The notes under the pieces were generated by a model. The model searched no databases. It had not been told where the DNA came from and saw only the letters and a program-made list of their open reading frames with translations. Below are positions 34,892 through 45,400 of a DNA stretch of 64,000 bases, piece after piece. The number at the start of each line of letters is the position of its first letter. The first letter of the stretch is position 1. A program made the translations under genes and the position numbers. The DNA is from Tianweitania populi (GTDB lineage: Bacteria; Pseudomonadota; Alphaproteobacteria; Rhizobiales; Rhizobiaceae): positions 1,857,532 to 1,921,531 of the forward strand of contig NZ_BMZQ01000001.1 of assembly GCF_014652875.1 (NCBI RefSeq), in the 5' to 3' direction.

Positions 34892-34921
34892 AAAAGGGAG
34901 GCCAACCGGCCTCCCTTTTTT
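34892..34921 (+). terminator. Rho-independent terminator after the glycine-rich gene
   Basis: GGGAGGCC (34896-34903) pairs with GGCCTCCC (34908-34915) around AACC, flanked by four A residues upstream and six T residues downstream. The symmetry lets it also stop leftward transcription, but the nearest leftward gene ends at 34950, so it can serve both. Confidence 0.88.
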
Positions 34922-34949
34922 ATCGTCAGCAAAAACGTCGTTGGAACGA

Positions 34950-35963
34950 TTAGGCTTCCTGGATCGCCGACAGCTTCCAATCGCCGCCGCGAGCGCGCAC
35001 GAATGTCCATAGCTCAGTGATCTCGCTAAGCTCCTCGTCGCCATCCAACAGGCGGCCGCTGTTGCGGTCCAGCAGTCGGTCACGCGATTCGTAGCGCAGC
35101 GCGGCCGTTGCATAGTCCTGCGTGCCTTCGCTCCAGCTCTCGGCGATGTCAGCCTGCAGAAGGGTCACATCCGTCACCTCGTTGCGCACGCCGTTTTGCG
35201 CGTTCTCAGCCAGTTCCTCCGACAGGTAGGACACCATTTCCGGCGTCACGAGCCGGCGCAGTGCGGCGTGATCTTCGCGGGAAAACGCTGCCTGCACCTC
35301 CGCAAGACGTTGCTCGAACGTGTCGAGATCGGTCTGCGCAAGCTCGATGTCGCGGCTTTCCACTGCGGCCGGCTTGCCGGCACCACCTCCGATCGACGGG
35401 ATCGGGAAGGAGCGGTTGTTTTGCGGCTGAGCCTCCGCATCACGGCGCGCCTGCCAGTTTGGATTGGGTGCGGCACCAGCTGCAGCACGGCCTGGCCCCG
35501 CATAAGCAGGGCTCGGCTGAGACCGCGAGCGGAAAAAGCGCATGGCAAGCATGATCAGGCCGCCGATCAGCAGGATCTGCAGGAGCATGCCGAACATTCC
35601 GGCCATGCCGCCGAAGCCGTGGCCCATCAGCATGCCGAACAAACCGCCGATCAAAAGGCCGCGCATCAAGCCGCCGCCCAAACCACCGAACAAGCCGCCG
35701 CGCTGCTGCCCGGCTGTTTGCGCCTGACGCGTCGCGGCGCCGGGCTGCGCGGTACTCGGCGTCATCGAACGCTCGACCGGGGCTGTCTGGCGCGGCGCGG
35801 TATTCGTTGCAGGCGCGGACTGGAACGTGCGTCCGCCACGGCTGCCGAAGCTGCCGCCGCGTCGGGCTTCAGCGTGGTCAACCGCGACCATGGACAGGGC
35901 AAGAAACAGCCCCATGAATAGAGCAGTCAGGCGTTTTCCACGCGAACCAAGCACAGGCAGCAT
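34950..35963 (-). CDS. Tim44-like domain protein
   Basis: A 337-residue protein. It has an N-terminal hydrophobic signal/anchor (LTALFMGLFLALSMVAVDHA), an Arg/Gly/Ala-rich linker, two glycine-rich hydrophobic segments (about 100-145: GLMRGLLIGGLFGMLMGHG, MLLQILLIGGLIMLAM), and a C-terminal Tim44-like domain (about 205-337: FEQRLAEVQAAFSREDHAAL to WTFVRARGGDWKLSAIQE). Bacterial homologues are inner-membrane proteins of unclear function; the domain is shared with the mitochondrial import motor. AAGGAGG abuts the ATG at 35963, so initiation at the GTG nine bases later is possible. Confidence 0.85.
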   Translation of the reverse strand: MLPVLGSRGKRLTALFMGLFLALSMVAVDHAEARRGGSFGSRGGRTFQSAPATNTAPRQTAPVERSMTPSTAQPGAATRQAQTAGQQRGGLFGGLGGGLMRGLLIGGLFGMLMGHGFGGMAGMFGMLLQILLIGGLIMLAMRFFRSRSQPSPAYAGPGRAAAGAAPNPNWQARRDAEAQPQNNRSFPIPSIGGGAGKPAAVESRDIELAQTDLDTFEQRLAEVQAAFSREDHAALRRLVTPEMVSYLSEELAENAQNGVRNEVTDVTLLQADIAESWSEGTQDYATAALRYESRDRLLDRNSGRLLDGDEELSEITELWTFVRARGGDWKLSAIQEA

Positions 35964-36023
35964 CCTCCTTGATGATAGCTGTGCCGCATATAAGCGATTG
36001 TGATTGAAAGTTTTAGTGCGCGA

Positions 36024-36866
36024 TCATGCCAAACGCAGCGCCACGACCCCGCCGACGATCAAAACTCCGGCAACAAAGCGCCAAAGGCCCAAGCCTTCGC
36101 GCAGAAAGGCCACGGAGATGATCATCGCAAACAGGATCGAGCTTTCGCGCAAGGCGGCGACCGCGCCGATCGGCGCCAGCGTCATCGCCCACATCGCGAT
36201 GCCGTAGGATGCCGCCGACAGGCCGCCAACGCCGACGCCGATCTTCCACGACCGTGCCATCACCGGCAAAATGCCGGGTCCGCGAAGAACCAGCGCCAGA
36301 ACCAGCGAAATCGTGCCGTCAGTAATGAACAGCCACACCGCATAGGAGAAAGCGGAACTTGCCAGCCGCACGCCATTGCCGTCGGCCAGCGTATAACAGG
36401 CGATGAAAAAGGAGGTGGAAAAGGCATAGGCGATGGCTTCGCGGTTAAGCTTCTCCAACCCGCCGCCGCGCAACGACATCAGGATCGTGCCGGCACATAG
36501 AAGCGCGATGCCGAGCACCGCCCAGCTGCCGGGATGCTCGTTGATCAGCGCAAACGCGCCGATCGTCGTCAGAAGCGGCGCGCTGCCGCGGGCGAGCGGA
36601 TAAACCTGGGCCAGATCGCCAGCCGCGTAGGCCTTGATCAGGCACAGCTTATAGCCCTGCTGAAACGCTGCCGAAGCGAAAATGAAGGGCCAAACGCCCC
36701 ATGCGGGGAAAGCCACAAAGGGCGAAGCGATCAGCGCCATCGTGCCCATGCCCGCGCTCATCAGGGTGATGGATACGAAACGGTCGAGATGGACCTTCAC
36801 CATCGCGTTCCACACCGCATGCATGGCGGCAGCAATGAGCACGGCCGTAAACACGATCGGGCTCAT
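36024..36866 (-). CDS. EamA/DMT-family transporter
   Basis: A 280-residue inner-membrane protein with about ten predicted spans in two EamA repeats (for example ALINEHPGSWAVLGIALLCAG and a C-terminal repeat ending LWRFVAGVLIVGGVVAL). The drug/metabolite transporter superfamily exports amino acids, metabolites or drugs; specificity cannot be predicted. It follows the ABC transporter operon in the same direction after 146 bases containing a GCATGCGG/CCGCATGC hairpin (36919-36947), so co-expression is possible but unproven. Confidence 0.85.
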   Translation of the reverse strand: MSPIVFTAVLIAAAMHAVWNAMVKVHLDRFVSITLMSAGMGTMALIASPFVAFPAWGVWPFIFASAAFQQGYKLCLIKAYAAGDLAQVYPLARGSAPLLTTIGAFALINEHPGSWAVLGIALLCAGTILMSLRGGGLEKLNREAIAYAFSTSFFIACYTLADGNGVRLASSAFSYAVWLFITDGTISLVLALVLRGPGILPVMARSWKIGVGVGGLSAASYGIAMWAMTLAPIGAVAALRESSILFAMIISVAFLREGLGLWRFVAGVLIVGGVVALRLA

Positions 36867-37012
36867 GCGTGATCTCCTGGAAAATCGCGACGGCGACTTT
36901 GAGAGTGGCGGAGTGGCGGCATGCGGCGGGCTCGTTTCCCCGCATGCATAGCGAATGCGCCTAGCATCCGCAAAGCACAGAGCCGGCCAATCCTTCGGCC
37001 AGCCGAAATCCG

Positions 37013-38080
37013 TCAGTCCGCGAGCACCATCAGGTCGCGCGGCGCGAAGGCAAGTTCGGCCGGTGCACCGGATACCGGTGGCGGCATGGTCGGATCGTTG
37101 AACGTGTCGAGTGACACCGTGCTGTCGCCGACTTTCGTGCGCACCCGGATCACCGAACCTAGAAAATGCACGTCGGCGATCGTCGCGTCCAGAGCACCGG
37201 TGCGCTCGCCTGTGCGGCCGAGCGATACTGCTTCGGGACGAAGCGCCAACGAGATCGTGTCCCCGTTGCGCTTGGGCGCGAGATCGCGATGGAGTGCCAG
37301 GGTCTGACCCGCGACATCCACCGAGCCGGCTTCGGCATCAAGAATGCGCGCTTCCAGCACGTTGAGCGTGCCCACGAAGTTGGCGACAAAGCGGGTGGCC
37401 GGACGGTTGTAGATCTCGAACGGCGTGCCGGCCTGGTCGGCGCGGCCATTGTTCATGACGACGATGCGGTCGGAAATCGACAGCGCTTCTTCCTGGTCAT
37501 GCGTCACGAAGATCGTGGTGATGCCGAGTTCTTTCTGGATCGACCGTATTTCCTCGCGCAAGGACACGCGCACCTTGGCATCCAGCGCGGACAGGGGCTC
37601 GTCGAGCAGAAGCAGGCGCGGCTTCGGCGCAAGCGCGCGCGCCAGGGCTACACGCTGCTGCTGGCCGCCCGAGAGCTGGTAGGGATAGCGGTCACCTAGA
37701 TGCGGCAGGCTGATCAGCTTCAGCATCTCTTGGACGCGCTGCGCGCTTTCAGCCTTCGGCGTACCGGCGACACGGAGGCCGAAGGCGATGTTCTGTGCCA
37801 CGGTCAGGTTCGGAAACAGCGCATAGGCCTGGAACACCATGCCGACCTTGCGCTGGTTCGGCTTGAGGTTGGTGACATCCTTGCCACCGACGAAGATCTT
37901 GCCCGCGCTCGGTTCCTCGAAGCCGGCGACCATGCGCAGCATCGTCGTCTTGCCGCAGCCGGATGGTCCCAGGAACGAAATGAACTCGCCGCGCCCGACA
38001 TCGAGGTTGAAGTCGCGCACGACAGTGGTGGAGCCGAAGCTCTTCTGGACGCCCTGGATCGAAAGATAAGTCTCGGTCAT
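37013..38080 (-). CDS. ABC importer ATPase (PotA/FbpC-like)
   Basis: A 355-residue ATPase with Walker A GPSGCGKT (about 39-46), signature LSGGQQQRVALARAL, Walker B LLLLDEPLSALD, switch His in FVTHDQEEAL, and a C-terminal TOBE domain (about 240-355) as in polyamine, iron and 2-aminoethylphosphonate importers. It is last of four genes (binding protein, two permeases, ATPase), five bases after the second permease. Confidence 0.93.
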   Translation of the reverse strand: MTETYLSIQGVQKSFGSTTVVRDFNLDVGRGEFISFLGPSGCGKTTMLRMVAGFEEPSAGKIFVGGKDVTNLKPNQRKVGMVFQAYALFPNLTVAQNIAFGLRVAGTPKAESAQRVQEMLKLISLPHLGDRYPYQLSGGQQQRVALARALAPKPRLLLLDEPLSALDAKVRVSLREEIRSIQKELGITTIFVTHDQEEALSISDRIVVMNNGRADQAGTPFEIYNRPATRFVANFVGTLNVLEARILDAEAGSVDVAGQTLALHRDLAPKRNGDTISLALRPEAVSLGRTGERTGALDATIADVHFLGSVIRVRTKVGDSTVSLDTFNDPTMPPPVSGAPAELAFAPRDLMVLAD

Positions 38081-38085
38081 GTCTT

Positions 38086-38886
38086 TCAGTCCGGGCGGTT
38101 GGCGGATTTGGGAGCAAAGCGGGCGAGCATCTGGATCACCGACATGCAGCCCCAGGTCACGGCAAAGGTGATGACGGCAAGCGCTGCCGGCTCATAAGCG
38201 CGGTTGGCGCCGATGTTCTGAAGATACGGGCCGAAAGCCGGTCGGTTGAGCAGGCTCGCCATGGTGAACTCGCCGATCACGATGGCAAAGGTCAGGAAGG
38301 CGCCCGACAGAACCGCGATCAGCACATTAGGCAGGATCAACCGTGTGATGATCGTCGCCCAGCCGGCACCCAGGATCTGCGCGGCTTCGGTCAGCGTGCG
38401 GACATCGATGGTGCGCAGGCCTGTATCCACCGCGCGATACATGTAAGGCAGCGCCAGGATCGCATAGCCTATCACCAGCAGCGCATCCGTGCCGCGCGCC
38501 GATGCCAGGAACGGCAGTGGCGAGTTCGAGCCATACATGCGGATATAGCCGAACACGATCACGATCGCCGGGATGACCAGCGGCAACAGCGTCACGAATT
38601 CGACGATTGGCCTGATATGCGGCATGCGCAGCCGGATCCAATAGGCGGTCGGCACCACGATCAGCACGCCGAGCAGAATTGTGAAAATCGCGGCCATCAC
38701 CGAATAGCCGAATGTCTGCTGAAAGCGCGGATCGCCGAAGACGACGGCAAAGGCATCGAAGGAATAGGTGCCGCGCCGCATCCGCATGGCGAATTCCAGC
38801 GTCGCCAGCAGCGGGATGATGAAATAGGCCGCACCCAATCCGAAGGTGAGCCAGGCCCAGAACTTGCCAGATTTCATTTCAGCCAC
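38086..38886 (-). CDS. ABC importer permease (PotC-like)
   Basis: A 266-residue permease with six predicted spans and the coupling loop TLTEAAQILGAGWATIITRLILPN. It overlaps the upstream permease gene by 13 bases. With it, it forms the heterodimeric pore of the importer. Confidence 0.92.
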   Translation of the reverse strand: MAEMKSGKFWAWLTFGLGAAYFIIPLLATLEFAMRMRRGTYSFDAFAVVFGDPRFQQTFGYSVMAAIFTILLGVLIVVPTAYWIRLRMPHIRPIVEFVTLLPLVIPAIVIVFGYIRMYGSNSPLPFLASARGTDALLVIGYAILALPYMYRAVDTGLRTIDVRTLTEAAQILGAGWATIITRLILPNVLIAVLSGAFLTFAIVIGEFTMASLLNRPAFGPYLQNIGANRAYEPAALAVITFAVTWGCMSVIQMLARFAPKSANRPD

Positions 38887-39782
38887 CGTTCCGAGCGTGT
38901 GCGGAACCAGATGTAGAAGACATTGGCCATGCCCGTGATGAAGATCATGCCGAAGGCGATGGCATAGCCGAGATGCGCATTGTGCAGCACATCACCGCGG
39001 ATCTGCGCATAAAGCAGGATCGGTACGATGTTCAGCGACGAACCCGTCAGCGCGTAAGCCGTCGCAATGGCGCCGAAAGCATTGGCGAAAAGCAGGATGA
39101 CCGTGCCGAGGAAGCTCGGCCACAGAACCGGGATCACCACCATGCGCCAATACTGCCACTGCGTCGCGCCCAGCGTTGCGGCCGCCTCGCCCCATTCCTT
39201 CTTCAAGCCGTCGATCGCCGGCGTGATGATCACCACCATCAGCGGGATCTGGAAATAAAGGTAGGTCAGCGTCAGGCCCGAAAAGGACAGGATGTTGAAG
39301 CCGGTCGCATAGAGATTGAAGCCGAAGATGTCGCGCAGCAGGATCGTCACGAGGCCGAGCCGCCCGAGCGTGGCAAGAAAGGCGAAGGCCAGCGGCACGC
39401 CGGCGAAGTTCGAAGCGACGCCGGAAAAGGTCATCGTCGCACCGCGCACCCAGCGCGGCAACCCACCCCGCACGATCGCAACGGCAATCGCCAGACCAAC
39501 CAGCGCGCCGATCACGGCGGAAGCGAAACTGACCTTGATGGAAATCCAGTAGGCGGCGCGAATGGTCGGCTGCCAAAGCTCAGCCAGATTGCCGAGCGTA
39601 AACGTGCCCTCCGGCGTCTGGAACGCGCCGAGGATCAGGTAAGCGGTCGGCGCAATCAGGAAAAAGATCGCGAACAAAAAGAACGGCGCGACGCCCAGCC
39701 ATTGTGTCGGCAGCCGAACGGCACGCGCATGGGGCGGGGCGGCATGTGCCGCGTCCGGTTCTGACAGGCTGATCGTCGCCAT
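38874..39782 (-). CDS. ABC importer permease (PotB-like)
   Basis: A 302-residue permease with six spans and the coupling loop EWGEAAATLGATQWQYWRMVVIPVLWP. ATG 39782 gives an N-terminus of 30 soluble residues before the first span; the frame extends to 39845 without support. It lies downstream of the binding-protein gene after a 73-base spacer with a hairpin. Confidence 0.9.
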   Translation of the reverse strand: MATISLSEPDAAHAAPPHARAVRLPTQWLGVAPFFLFAIFFLIAPTAYLILGAFQTPEGTFTLGNLAELWQPTIRAAYWISIKVSFASAVIGALVGLAIAVAIVRGGLPRWVRGATMTFSGVASNFAGVPLAFAFLATLGRLGLVTILLRDIFGFNLYATGFNILSFSGLTLTYLYFQIPLMVVIITPAIDGLKKEWGEAAATLGATQWQYWRMVVIPVLWPSFLGTVILLFANAFGAIATAYALTGSSLNIVPILLYAQIRGDVLHNAHLGYAIAFGMIFITGMANVFYIWFRTRSERWLK

Positions 39783-39812
39783 GCAGGAAGGTATCCGTGG
39801 GAATAAGGAAAA

Positions 39813-39838
39813 GCCGGGCAGCCAGAAGGCCACCCGGC
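39813..39838 (-). other. intercistronic stem-loop after the binding-protein gene
   Basis: GCCGGG-CA-GCC pairs with GGC-CA-CCCGGC around AGAA (39813-39838), without a T-run on the leftward strand. Its position after a solute-binding-protein gene parallels the hairpin at 13916. Confidence 0.6.
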
Positions 39839-39855
39839 CGTTCAATCAAGACGCC

Positions 39856-40968
39856 TTACTGAACGTTGGCGCCCACGACCTGATCCCAGGCCTTGGTGAT
39901 CGCTTCCTTGGCGGCGTTCTGGTCGTCAAGCGTCGGGAACTTCGCGGCTTCATAGGAAGCAGCCGGCGGAAGCTTGGCGAGCATCTCCTGCGGCACCTTG
40001 CCCTTGGCGACCAGATCGTTGAAGCGGATCGGGTGGCAATAGCCCTTCAGCCATCCGAGCTGACCTTCGTCCGAATAAAGATGCTCCATCCACAGCTTGG
40101 CGGCGTTCGGATGCGGCGCGTAAGCGCTGATGCCCTGAACGTAAACGCCGGCAACAACGGCCGACTTCGGCACCACCACTTCAACCGGCGGATTGCCGTT
40201 GAGCGTGTCGCGGCCGGTCAGACCGTTGTAGTCCCAGTTGATCAGGATCGGCGTCTGCCCCTGCGCCAGCGTCGCTGGCTTGCCGATCACCGGCACGAAA
40301 TTGCCGGACGTGTTGAGCTTCTTGAAGAAGTCGAGGCCCTTTTCGCTGGCCGAAGCCGCATCCGTGCCGCCCGTTGCGAGACCGGCGGCGTAAACGGCCT
40401 GGATCGCTTGGTTCGACGCGCGCGGATCACCGGCGAGCGCTACCGCGTTCGCATAATCCGGCTTCAGGAGGTCGGCCCAATCCTGTGGCACGTCCTTGAC
40501 GATATCCGTGTTCACCATGAACGACAGAACACCGTAATAATCGCCGTACCAATGGCCTTCCGGATCCTTGGCGTCGTCCGGGATCGAGTCCCAGGTCGAG
40601 ACCTTGTAGGGCATCAGGAGGTTTTCGGCCTTGGCAGCCGGGCCGAAGGACAAGCCGACGTCGATCACGTCAGGCGCCTGCGGGCCCTTGTTGTCCTTGT
40701 TGGCCTTGATGGCCTCGATCTCGTCGCCCGAACCGGCATCCGGGTTCAGTTCGTTGACCGTGATCTCGGGATACTTTGTCTTGAAGGCGGCGATGACTTC
40801 GCCATAACCGCACCAGTCATGCGGCAGCGCGATCGTGGTGAGTTGGCCTTCCTTCTTGGCCGCTGCAACCAGTTCGTCCATATTTTGAGCGGACGAAATC
40901 GCCGTTGTCGCCATCATGGCAACGGCCGTCCACGAAAGTACTTTCCCCACCAAACCCGTCACGATCAT
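39856..40968 (-). CDS. ABC importer substrate-binding protein (family 1; iron/polyamine/AEP type)
   Basis: A 370-residue periplasmic binding protein with a Sec signal (VLSWTAVAMMATTAISSAQ). The mature start MDELVAAAKKEGQLTTIALP is typical of the family containing ferric, thiamine, 2-aminoethylphosphonate and polyamine binders. A cysteine near the ligand pocket (HDWCGYGE) and Trp/Tyr-rich segment WYGDYYGVLSF suggest specific ligand contacts, but the ligand is not assigned. No phosphonate or iron genes are near. GGAG directly abuts the ATG at 40968, so a GTG two codons later may be used. Confidence 0.85.
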   Translation of the reverse strand: MIVTGLVGKVLSWTAVAMMATTAISSAQNMDELVAAAKKEGQLTTIALPHDWCGYGEVIAAFKTKYPEITVNELNPDAGSGDEIEAIKANKDNKGPQAPDVIDVGLSFGPAAKAENLLMPYKVSTWDSIPDDAKDPEGHWYGDYYGVLSFMVNTDIVKDVPQDWADLLKPDYANAVALAGDPRASNQAIQAVYAAGLATGGTDAASASEKGLDFFKKLNTSGNFVPVIGKPATLAQGQTPILINWDYNGLTGRDTLNGNPPVEVVVPKSAVVAGVYVQGISAYAPHPNAAKLWMEHLYSDEGQLGWLKGYCHPIRFNDLVAKGKVPQEMLAKLPPAASYEAAKFPTLDDQNAAKEAITKAWDQVVGANVQ

Positions 40969-41304
40969 CTCCGTTGTTGTTCCGCCTTCCCGGCGTTCGA
41001 AAGCGCCGTATGCCCTGCACATGACAGGAGGATGAAGGCCGACGCAAGCACCCGCGCAAAGACCTGAACAAAAAAGCTTTGAGCGAGTTTCTGCCCGGCA
41101 AACCCTGTTCCGGTGGTAACCCGTCGGCCAAGGACAAACCCGGCGATCACGAAGCCGTCAGAGCTTCGGGCACAACATTGCCGATATTTAACACAACGAC
41201 AGCGTCAGGCATGGCATTGTGTGTTGCACAATGATCGAAACGAAAGGTCTGTTCGGCCTCACGCATCGATATGCTTCTACGCGTTACTTGAGCCGGAGAC
41301 TTCA
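40969..41304. promoter_or_regulatory. divergent control region between ABC importer and RND pump
   Basis: A 336-base gap without a convincing gene. It holds an inverted repeat ATTGTG-N5-CACAAT at 41216-41232, about 70 bases before the efflux adaptor start; such a site would suit a TetR/MarR-type repressor. No regulator gene is adjacent. A GGAGA ribosome-binding site precedes 41305. Confidence 0.45.
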
Positions 41305-42489
41305 ATGGCGGTCTGGAAACAACTGATCCTCGGCCTTCTCGTGGCTGTGATCGGCGCCGCTCTTTGGGTCCGCTTCGTACCGGGCTCGGCTGATACGCTG
41401 GCGAAAATCGGCCTTGATGTGCCGGCCTGGGCGGCCGTCGAGCCGCAGCAGAAGGAAGCAGCGGAAGGCGGCGGCGGCCAGAATGGCGGCCAGCGCCAGA
41501 ACCGCACCACCACAGTGGTCGCACCGCCGGCCACCCGCGCCACAATCAATGATCGCCTGACCGCGATCGGCACCGGCAACGCCATCCGCTCCGTCAGCGT
41601 GCTGCCCTTCGTGTCCGGCCGCATCGTCGAGATCCCGGTCGCGTCCGGCGACCAGATCAAGGCCGGTGACGTTATCGCCCGCCTCGATGCCGACGCCGAG
41701 CGCATTGCCGTTGATCGCGCCAAGATCGCGCTGGAAAACGCGCAGGCAGCGCTCGATCGTTCCAACGCGCTACGCAATTCCAACACCATCACCGCCGTTG
41801 CCCAAACCGAAGCCAAGCTCGCCGTCGATAATGCGCGGCTCGAGCAACAGCAGGCCGAGCTCAACCTCGAGCGCCGCTCCATTACCGCCCCGATCGGCGG
41901 TATGGTCGGCATCGTGCCGGTGGAAATCGGCGATTACGTCACCTCACAGACCGAAATCGTCACGCTGGACGACCGCTCCGAAATCCTGGTCGACTTCTGG
42001 GTGCCTGAGCGGTTTGCGGGCGCGGTCAAGGTCGGCGCGCCCGTCAAGGCCAGCCTGGTTGCCCGGCCAGACCGCATCTTCGACGGCGTGGTCAGTGCCC
42101 TCGACAGCCGTCTGGATACGGCCAGCCGCACCATGCGCGTCCAGGCCAAGCTCGCGAATCCCGATGATCTCCTGCGCGCCGGCATGTCCTTTGAAGTCGC
42201 CATGACCTTCCCCGGAGACACGTTCCCGGCCGTCAATCCGCTGGCCATCCAGTGGAGCACGGACGGCGCTTATGTCTGGCAGATCCGCGACAACAAGGCG
42301 GAGCGCACGCCGGTGCGCATCATCCAGCGCAACACCGATGCGGTTCTGGTGGAGGCCGACATTGCCGATGGTCGCCCCATCATCACCGAAGGCCTGCAAG
42401 CCTTGCGCGACGGCGCGTCCGTCCAGATCGCGGGCGGCAATCGGCCCGAACCGGTGGCAACCACACAGACACCGGGAAGCGGCTCGTGA
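41305..42489 (+). CDS. RND efflux periplasmic adaptor (MFP)
   Basis: A 394-residue membrane-fusion protein. One N-terminal span (WKQLILGLLVAVIGAALWV), a Gly/Gln-rich linker, lipoyl halves (PFVSGRIVEIPVASGDQIKAGDVI and SITAPIGGMVGIVPVEIGDYV) flanking a short helical hairpin (about 130-200), and a beta-barrel domain. It joins the RND pump encoded just downstream (four-base GTGA overlap) to an outer-membrane channel not present here. ATG 41305 chosen with GGAGA upstream. Confidence 0.92.
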   Translation: MAVWKQLILGLLVAVIGAALWVRFVPGSADTLAKIGLDVPAWAAVEPQQKEAAEGGGGQNGGQRQNRTTTVVAPPATRATINDRLTAIGTGNAIRSVSVLPFVSGRIVEIPVASGDQIKAGDVIARLDADAERIAVDRAKIALENAQAALDRSNALRNSNTITAVAQTEAKLAVDNARLEQQQAELNLERRSITAPIGGMVGIVPVEIGDYVTSQTEIVTLDDRSEILVDFWVPERFAGAVKVGAPVKASLVARPDRIFDGVVSALDSRLDTASRTMRVQAKLANPDDLLRAGMSFEVAMTFPGDTFPAVNPLAIQWSTDGAYVWQIRDNKAERTPVRIIQRNTDAVLVEADIADGRPIITEGLQALRDGASVQIAGGNRPEPVATTQTPGSGS

Positions 42490-45400
42490 CGGACAAGCCC
42501 GACATGAGCGAGAACGAACCCAAGCACGAGCCGAACACCAACGCGCCCGTTGAAGCACCGGCGGTGGTGCCGTCCACAGAAGCATCCGAACCGGCGAACG
42601 AAGCAGCGAATGCTGCCGCCGACGAAGCCGTAACCGAAGACGCAGCGCCTCAGGCAAAGCAGGAAACCGGTTCAACCGCGATCTTCGTGCGCCGGCCGGT
42701 TCTCGCTTTCGTGCTGAACGTGCTGATCGTGGTGGCCGGCCTCGCCGCCTTTTTCGGCATCGATGTGCGCGAGCTTCCCGATGTCGATCGCCCCGTCATT
42801 ACCGTCAACACCAATTATACAGGTGCCGCCGCCGAAACCATCGATCGCGAAATCACCGCGATCGTGGAAGGCGGCATCGCCCGCGTGTCCGGCGTGAAGT
42901 CGATTTCCTCTTCTTCGTCCTTTGGCCGCAGCCGGGTGACGGTGGAGTTCAACGACGGCGTCGATCTCGATATCGCGGCCTCCGACATGCGCGATGCCGT
43001 CAGCCGTGTGGTCAACCAGCTGCCGGACGATCTGCAGGACCCGCCAACGGTGGTGAAGGCCGATGCCAACGCCGAAGCCGTGATCCGTCTCGCCGTCACC
43101 TCGCAAACCATGTCCATCGAAGACATGACGGTGCTGGTGGAAGACGAGATATCCGATACGCTGGCCGCCGTTCCAGGTGTGGCCGACGTGCAGATCAACG
43201 GCGACCGCGAAAAGATCTTCCGCATCGACATCGACCAGGCCAAGCTTGCATCGCTCGGCATGACGGTTGCCGATGTGTCGAGCGCGCTCAGCTCGATGGC
43301 CTTCGATGCGCCGGCCGGCGCTTTGTCCAGCAACGACCAGAACCTGATCGTGCGCGCTACCGCATCCCTGACCACGCCCGAAGCCTTCGAAGCCGTGCTC
43401 CTCAACGGCCGCACCCGCCTCGGCGATGTTGCCACCGTCACGCTCGGCCCTGACATTGGCCAGACGCAGCTGCGCGCCAACGGCCAGACCGGTGTTGGCC
43501 TCGGTATTATCCGCCAGGCCCAATCCAACACGCTCGACATCAGCGAAGGCGTTCACGCCGCGGTCGATCAGCTGAAAGAGACCCTGCCCGAAGGCATGGA
43601 CATCTTCATCACCAGCGATGACGCAACCTTCGTTGAAGGCGCCATCCATGAGGTCGAGATCGCGCTCGGCATTTCGGCCACCGTGGTGCTGATCATCATC
43701 TTCGCCTTTTTGCTCGACATTCGCGCCACCATCATCCCGGCCGTCGCCCTGCCCGTGGCGCTGATCGGCACGGTGGCCGGCATTTATCTCGCCGGCTTCT
43801 CGCTCAACATCCTGACGCTGCTGGCGCTGGTTCTCGCCACCGGTCTTGTGGTCGATGACGCCATTGTGGTGCTGGAAAACATCGTGCGCCGCCGCAACAT
43901 GGGCCTCGGGCCGCGTGCTGCCGCCGTGCTCGGCACGCAGGAAGTGTTCTTCGCCGTCATTGCCACCACGGCCACGCTGGTTGCCGTCTTCGTGCCGTTG
44001 TCCTTCCTGCCCGGCCAGACGGGTGGTCTGTTCCGCGAGTTCGGCTTTGTGCTGGCGCTGTCGGTAATCCTGTCGGCAGTGGTCGCTTTGTCGCTCTGTC
44101 CCATGCTCGCCTCGCGCATGCTGGGCGGCTATACCGAGCATGAACATACCGGCCTGCTCGGCCGCATCGGCGGTGGCTTGTCCGCCTTCTACCGCCGCAC
44201 GCTCCATGCCGCCTTGAACGCCCCGCTGATCGCCATCATCGTGGCGCTGCTCGCTGCCGGCGCGGCGGGCGCCATGTTCGGCACCATTCGCTCAGAGCTG
44301 ACGCCGACCGAAGACCGCTCGCAGGCCTTTATCCGGGTGCAGGCGCCGCAGGGCGTCAGCCTGGACTATATGGGCCAGCAGATGCGCGCGATCGAAGAGC
44401 GCCTCCAGCCCCTGCGCGACAATGGCGAAGTCCGTTCGATCTATTCGATTGCCGGCCAGGGCGGGAACTACAACAGCGGCTTCATGGTCATGTCGCTTGC
44501 TTCCTGGAGCGACCGCGAGCGCACGCAGCAGCAGATCCTGGATGATATCCAAAGCCGCATCCGCGATGTTTACGGCGTGCGCGCCTTCGCCTTCCAGCCA
44601 AACAGCCTGGGCATTCGCGGCGCCGGCAGCGGCCTGCAATTTGCCATCGTCGGCAACAACTATGCCGACCTGACCGCAGCCGCCGAATCCACCGTGCGCG
44701 ACCTTGAAAACACGCCCGGCTTCCAGCAGCCACGTTTGTCCACCGAAGCCACGCAACCACAGCTCTTCGTATCCATCAACCGAGACCGCGCATCCGATCT
44801 GGGCATCGAGATCAATGGCCTCGCCGCCGCCATGCAGGCCATGCTGGACGGACGTGAGATCGGTTCGGTCTTCATCGAGGACCGCGCCTTCGACGTGAAG
44901 CTGGTGTCGTCAGCCAACCCCGTGAACGATCCGACCGATCTGGAAAACATCTTCCTGAAAGCGTCGGACGGCCGTTTCGTGCCGATGTCCACCATCGCCA
45001 CGCTGGAAGAGCGTGCGGTGCCGCCGTCGCTGGCCCGCGAACAGCAGCTGCGCTCGGTCGCCATCACCTCCTCGCTGGCGCCGGAACTGGCGCTCGGCGA
45101 TGCTTATACCCAGGTGCAGGAAATCGCCGGCAAGCACATGCCGGCCGGCAGTCGCATCGTGCCGCTGGCCGAAGCCGCAACGCTCGGCGAAACATCCAGC
45201 GGCATGCTGACCATCTTCGGCTTCGCGCTCGTGATCGTGCTTCTTGTGCTGGCGGCCCAGTTCGAAAGCTTCGTCAGCGCCATCATCATCATGATGACCG
45301 TGCCGCTTGGCCTCGCCTGCGCTGTGTTCGCGATGGTGCTGACCGGCACCAGCCTCAACGTTTACAGCCAGATCGGCCTTGTTCTGCTTGTCGGCATCAT

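Noticed and set aside
39781..41067. 428-codon + strand frame opposite the binding-protein gene
   Set aside because: No recognisable domain; the minus-strand protein has a signal peptide and family blocks.
42672..44207. 511-codon minus-strand frame opposite the RND pump
   Set aside because: Its composition (His, Gly and Arg-rich without core strands) is typical of antisense to high-GC coding DNA, and the + strand pump is fully conserved.
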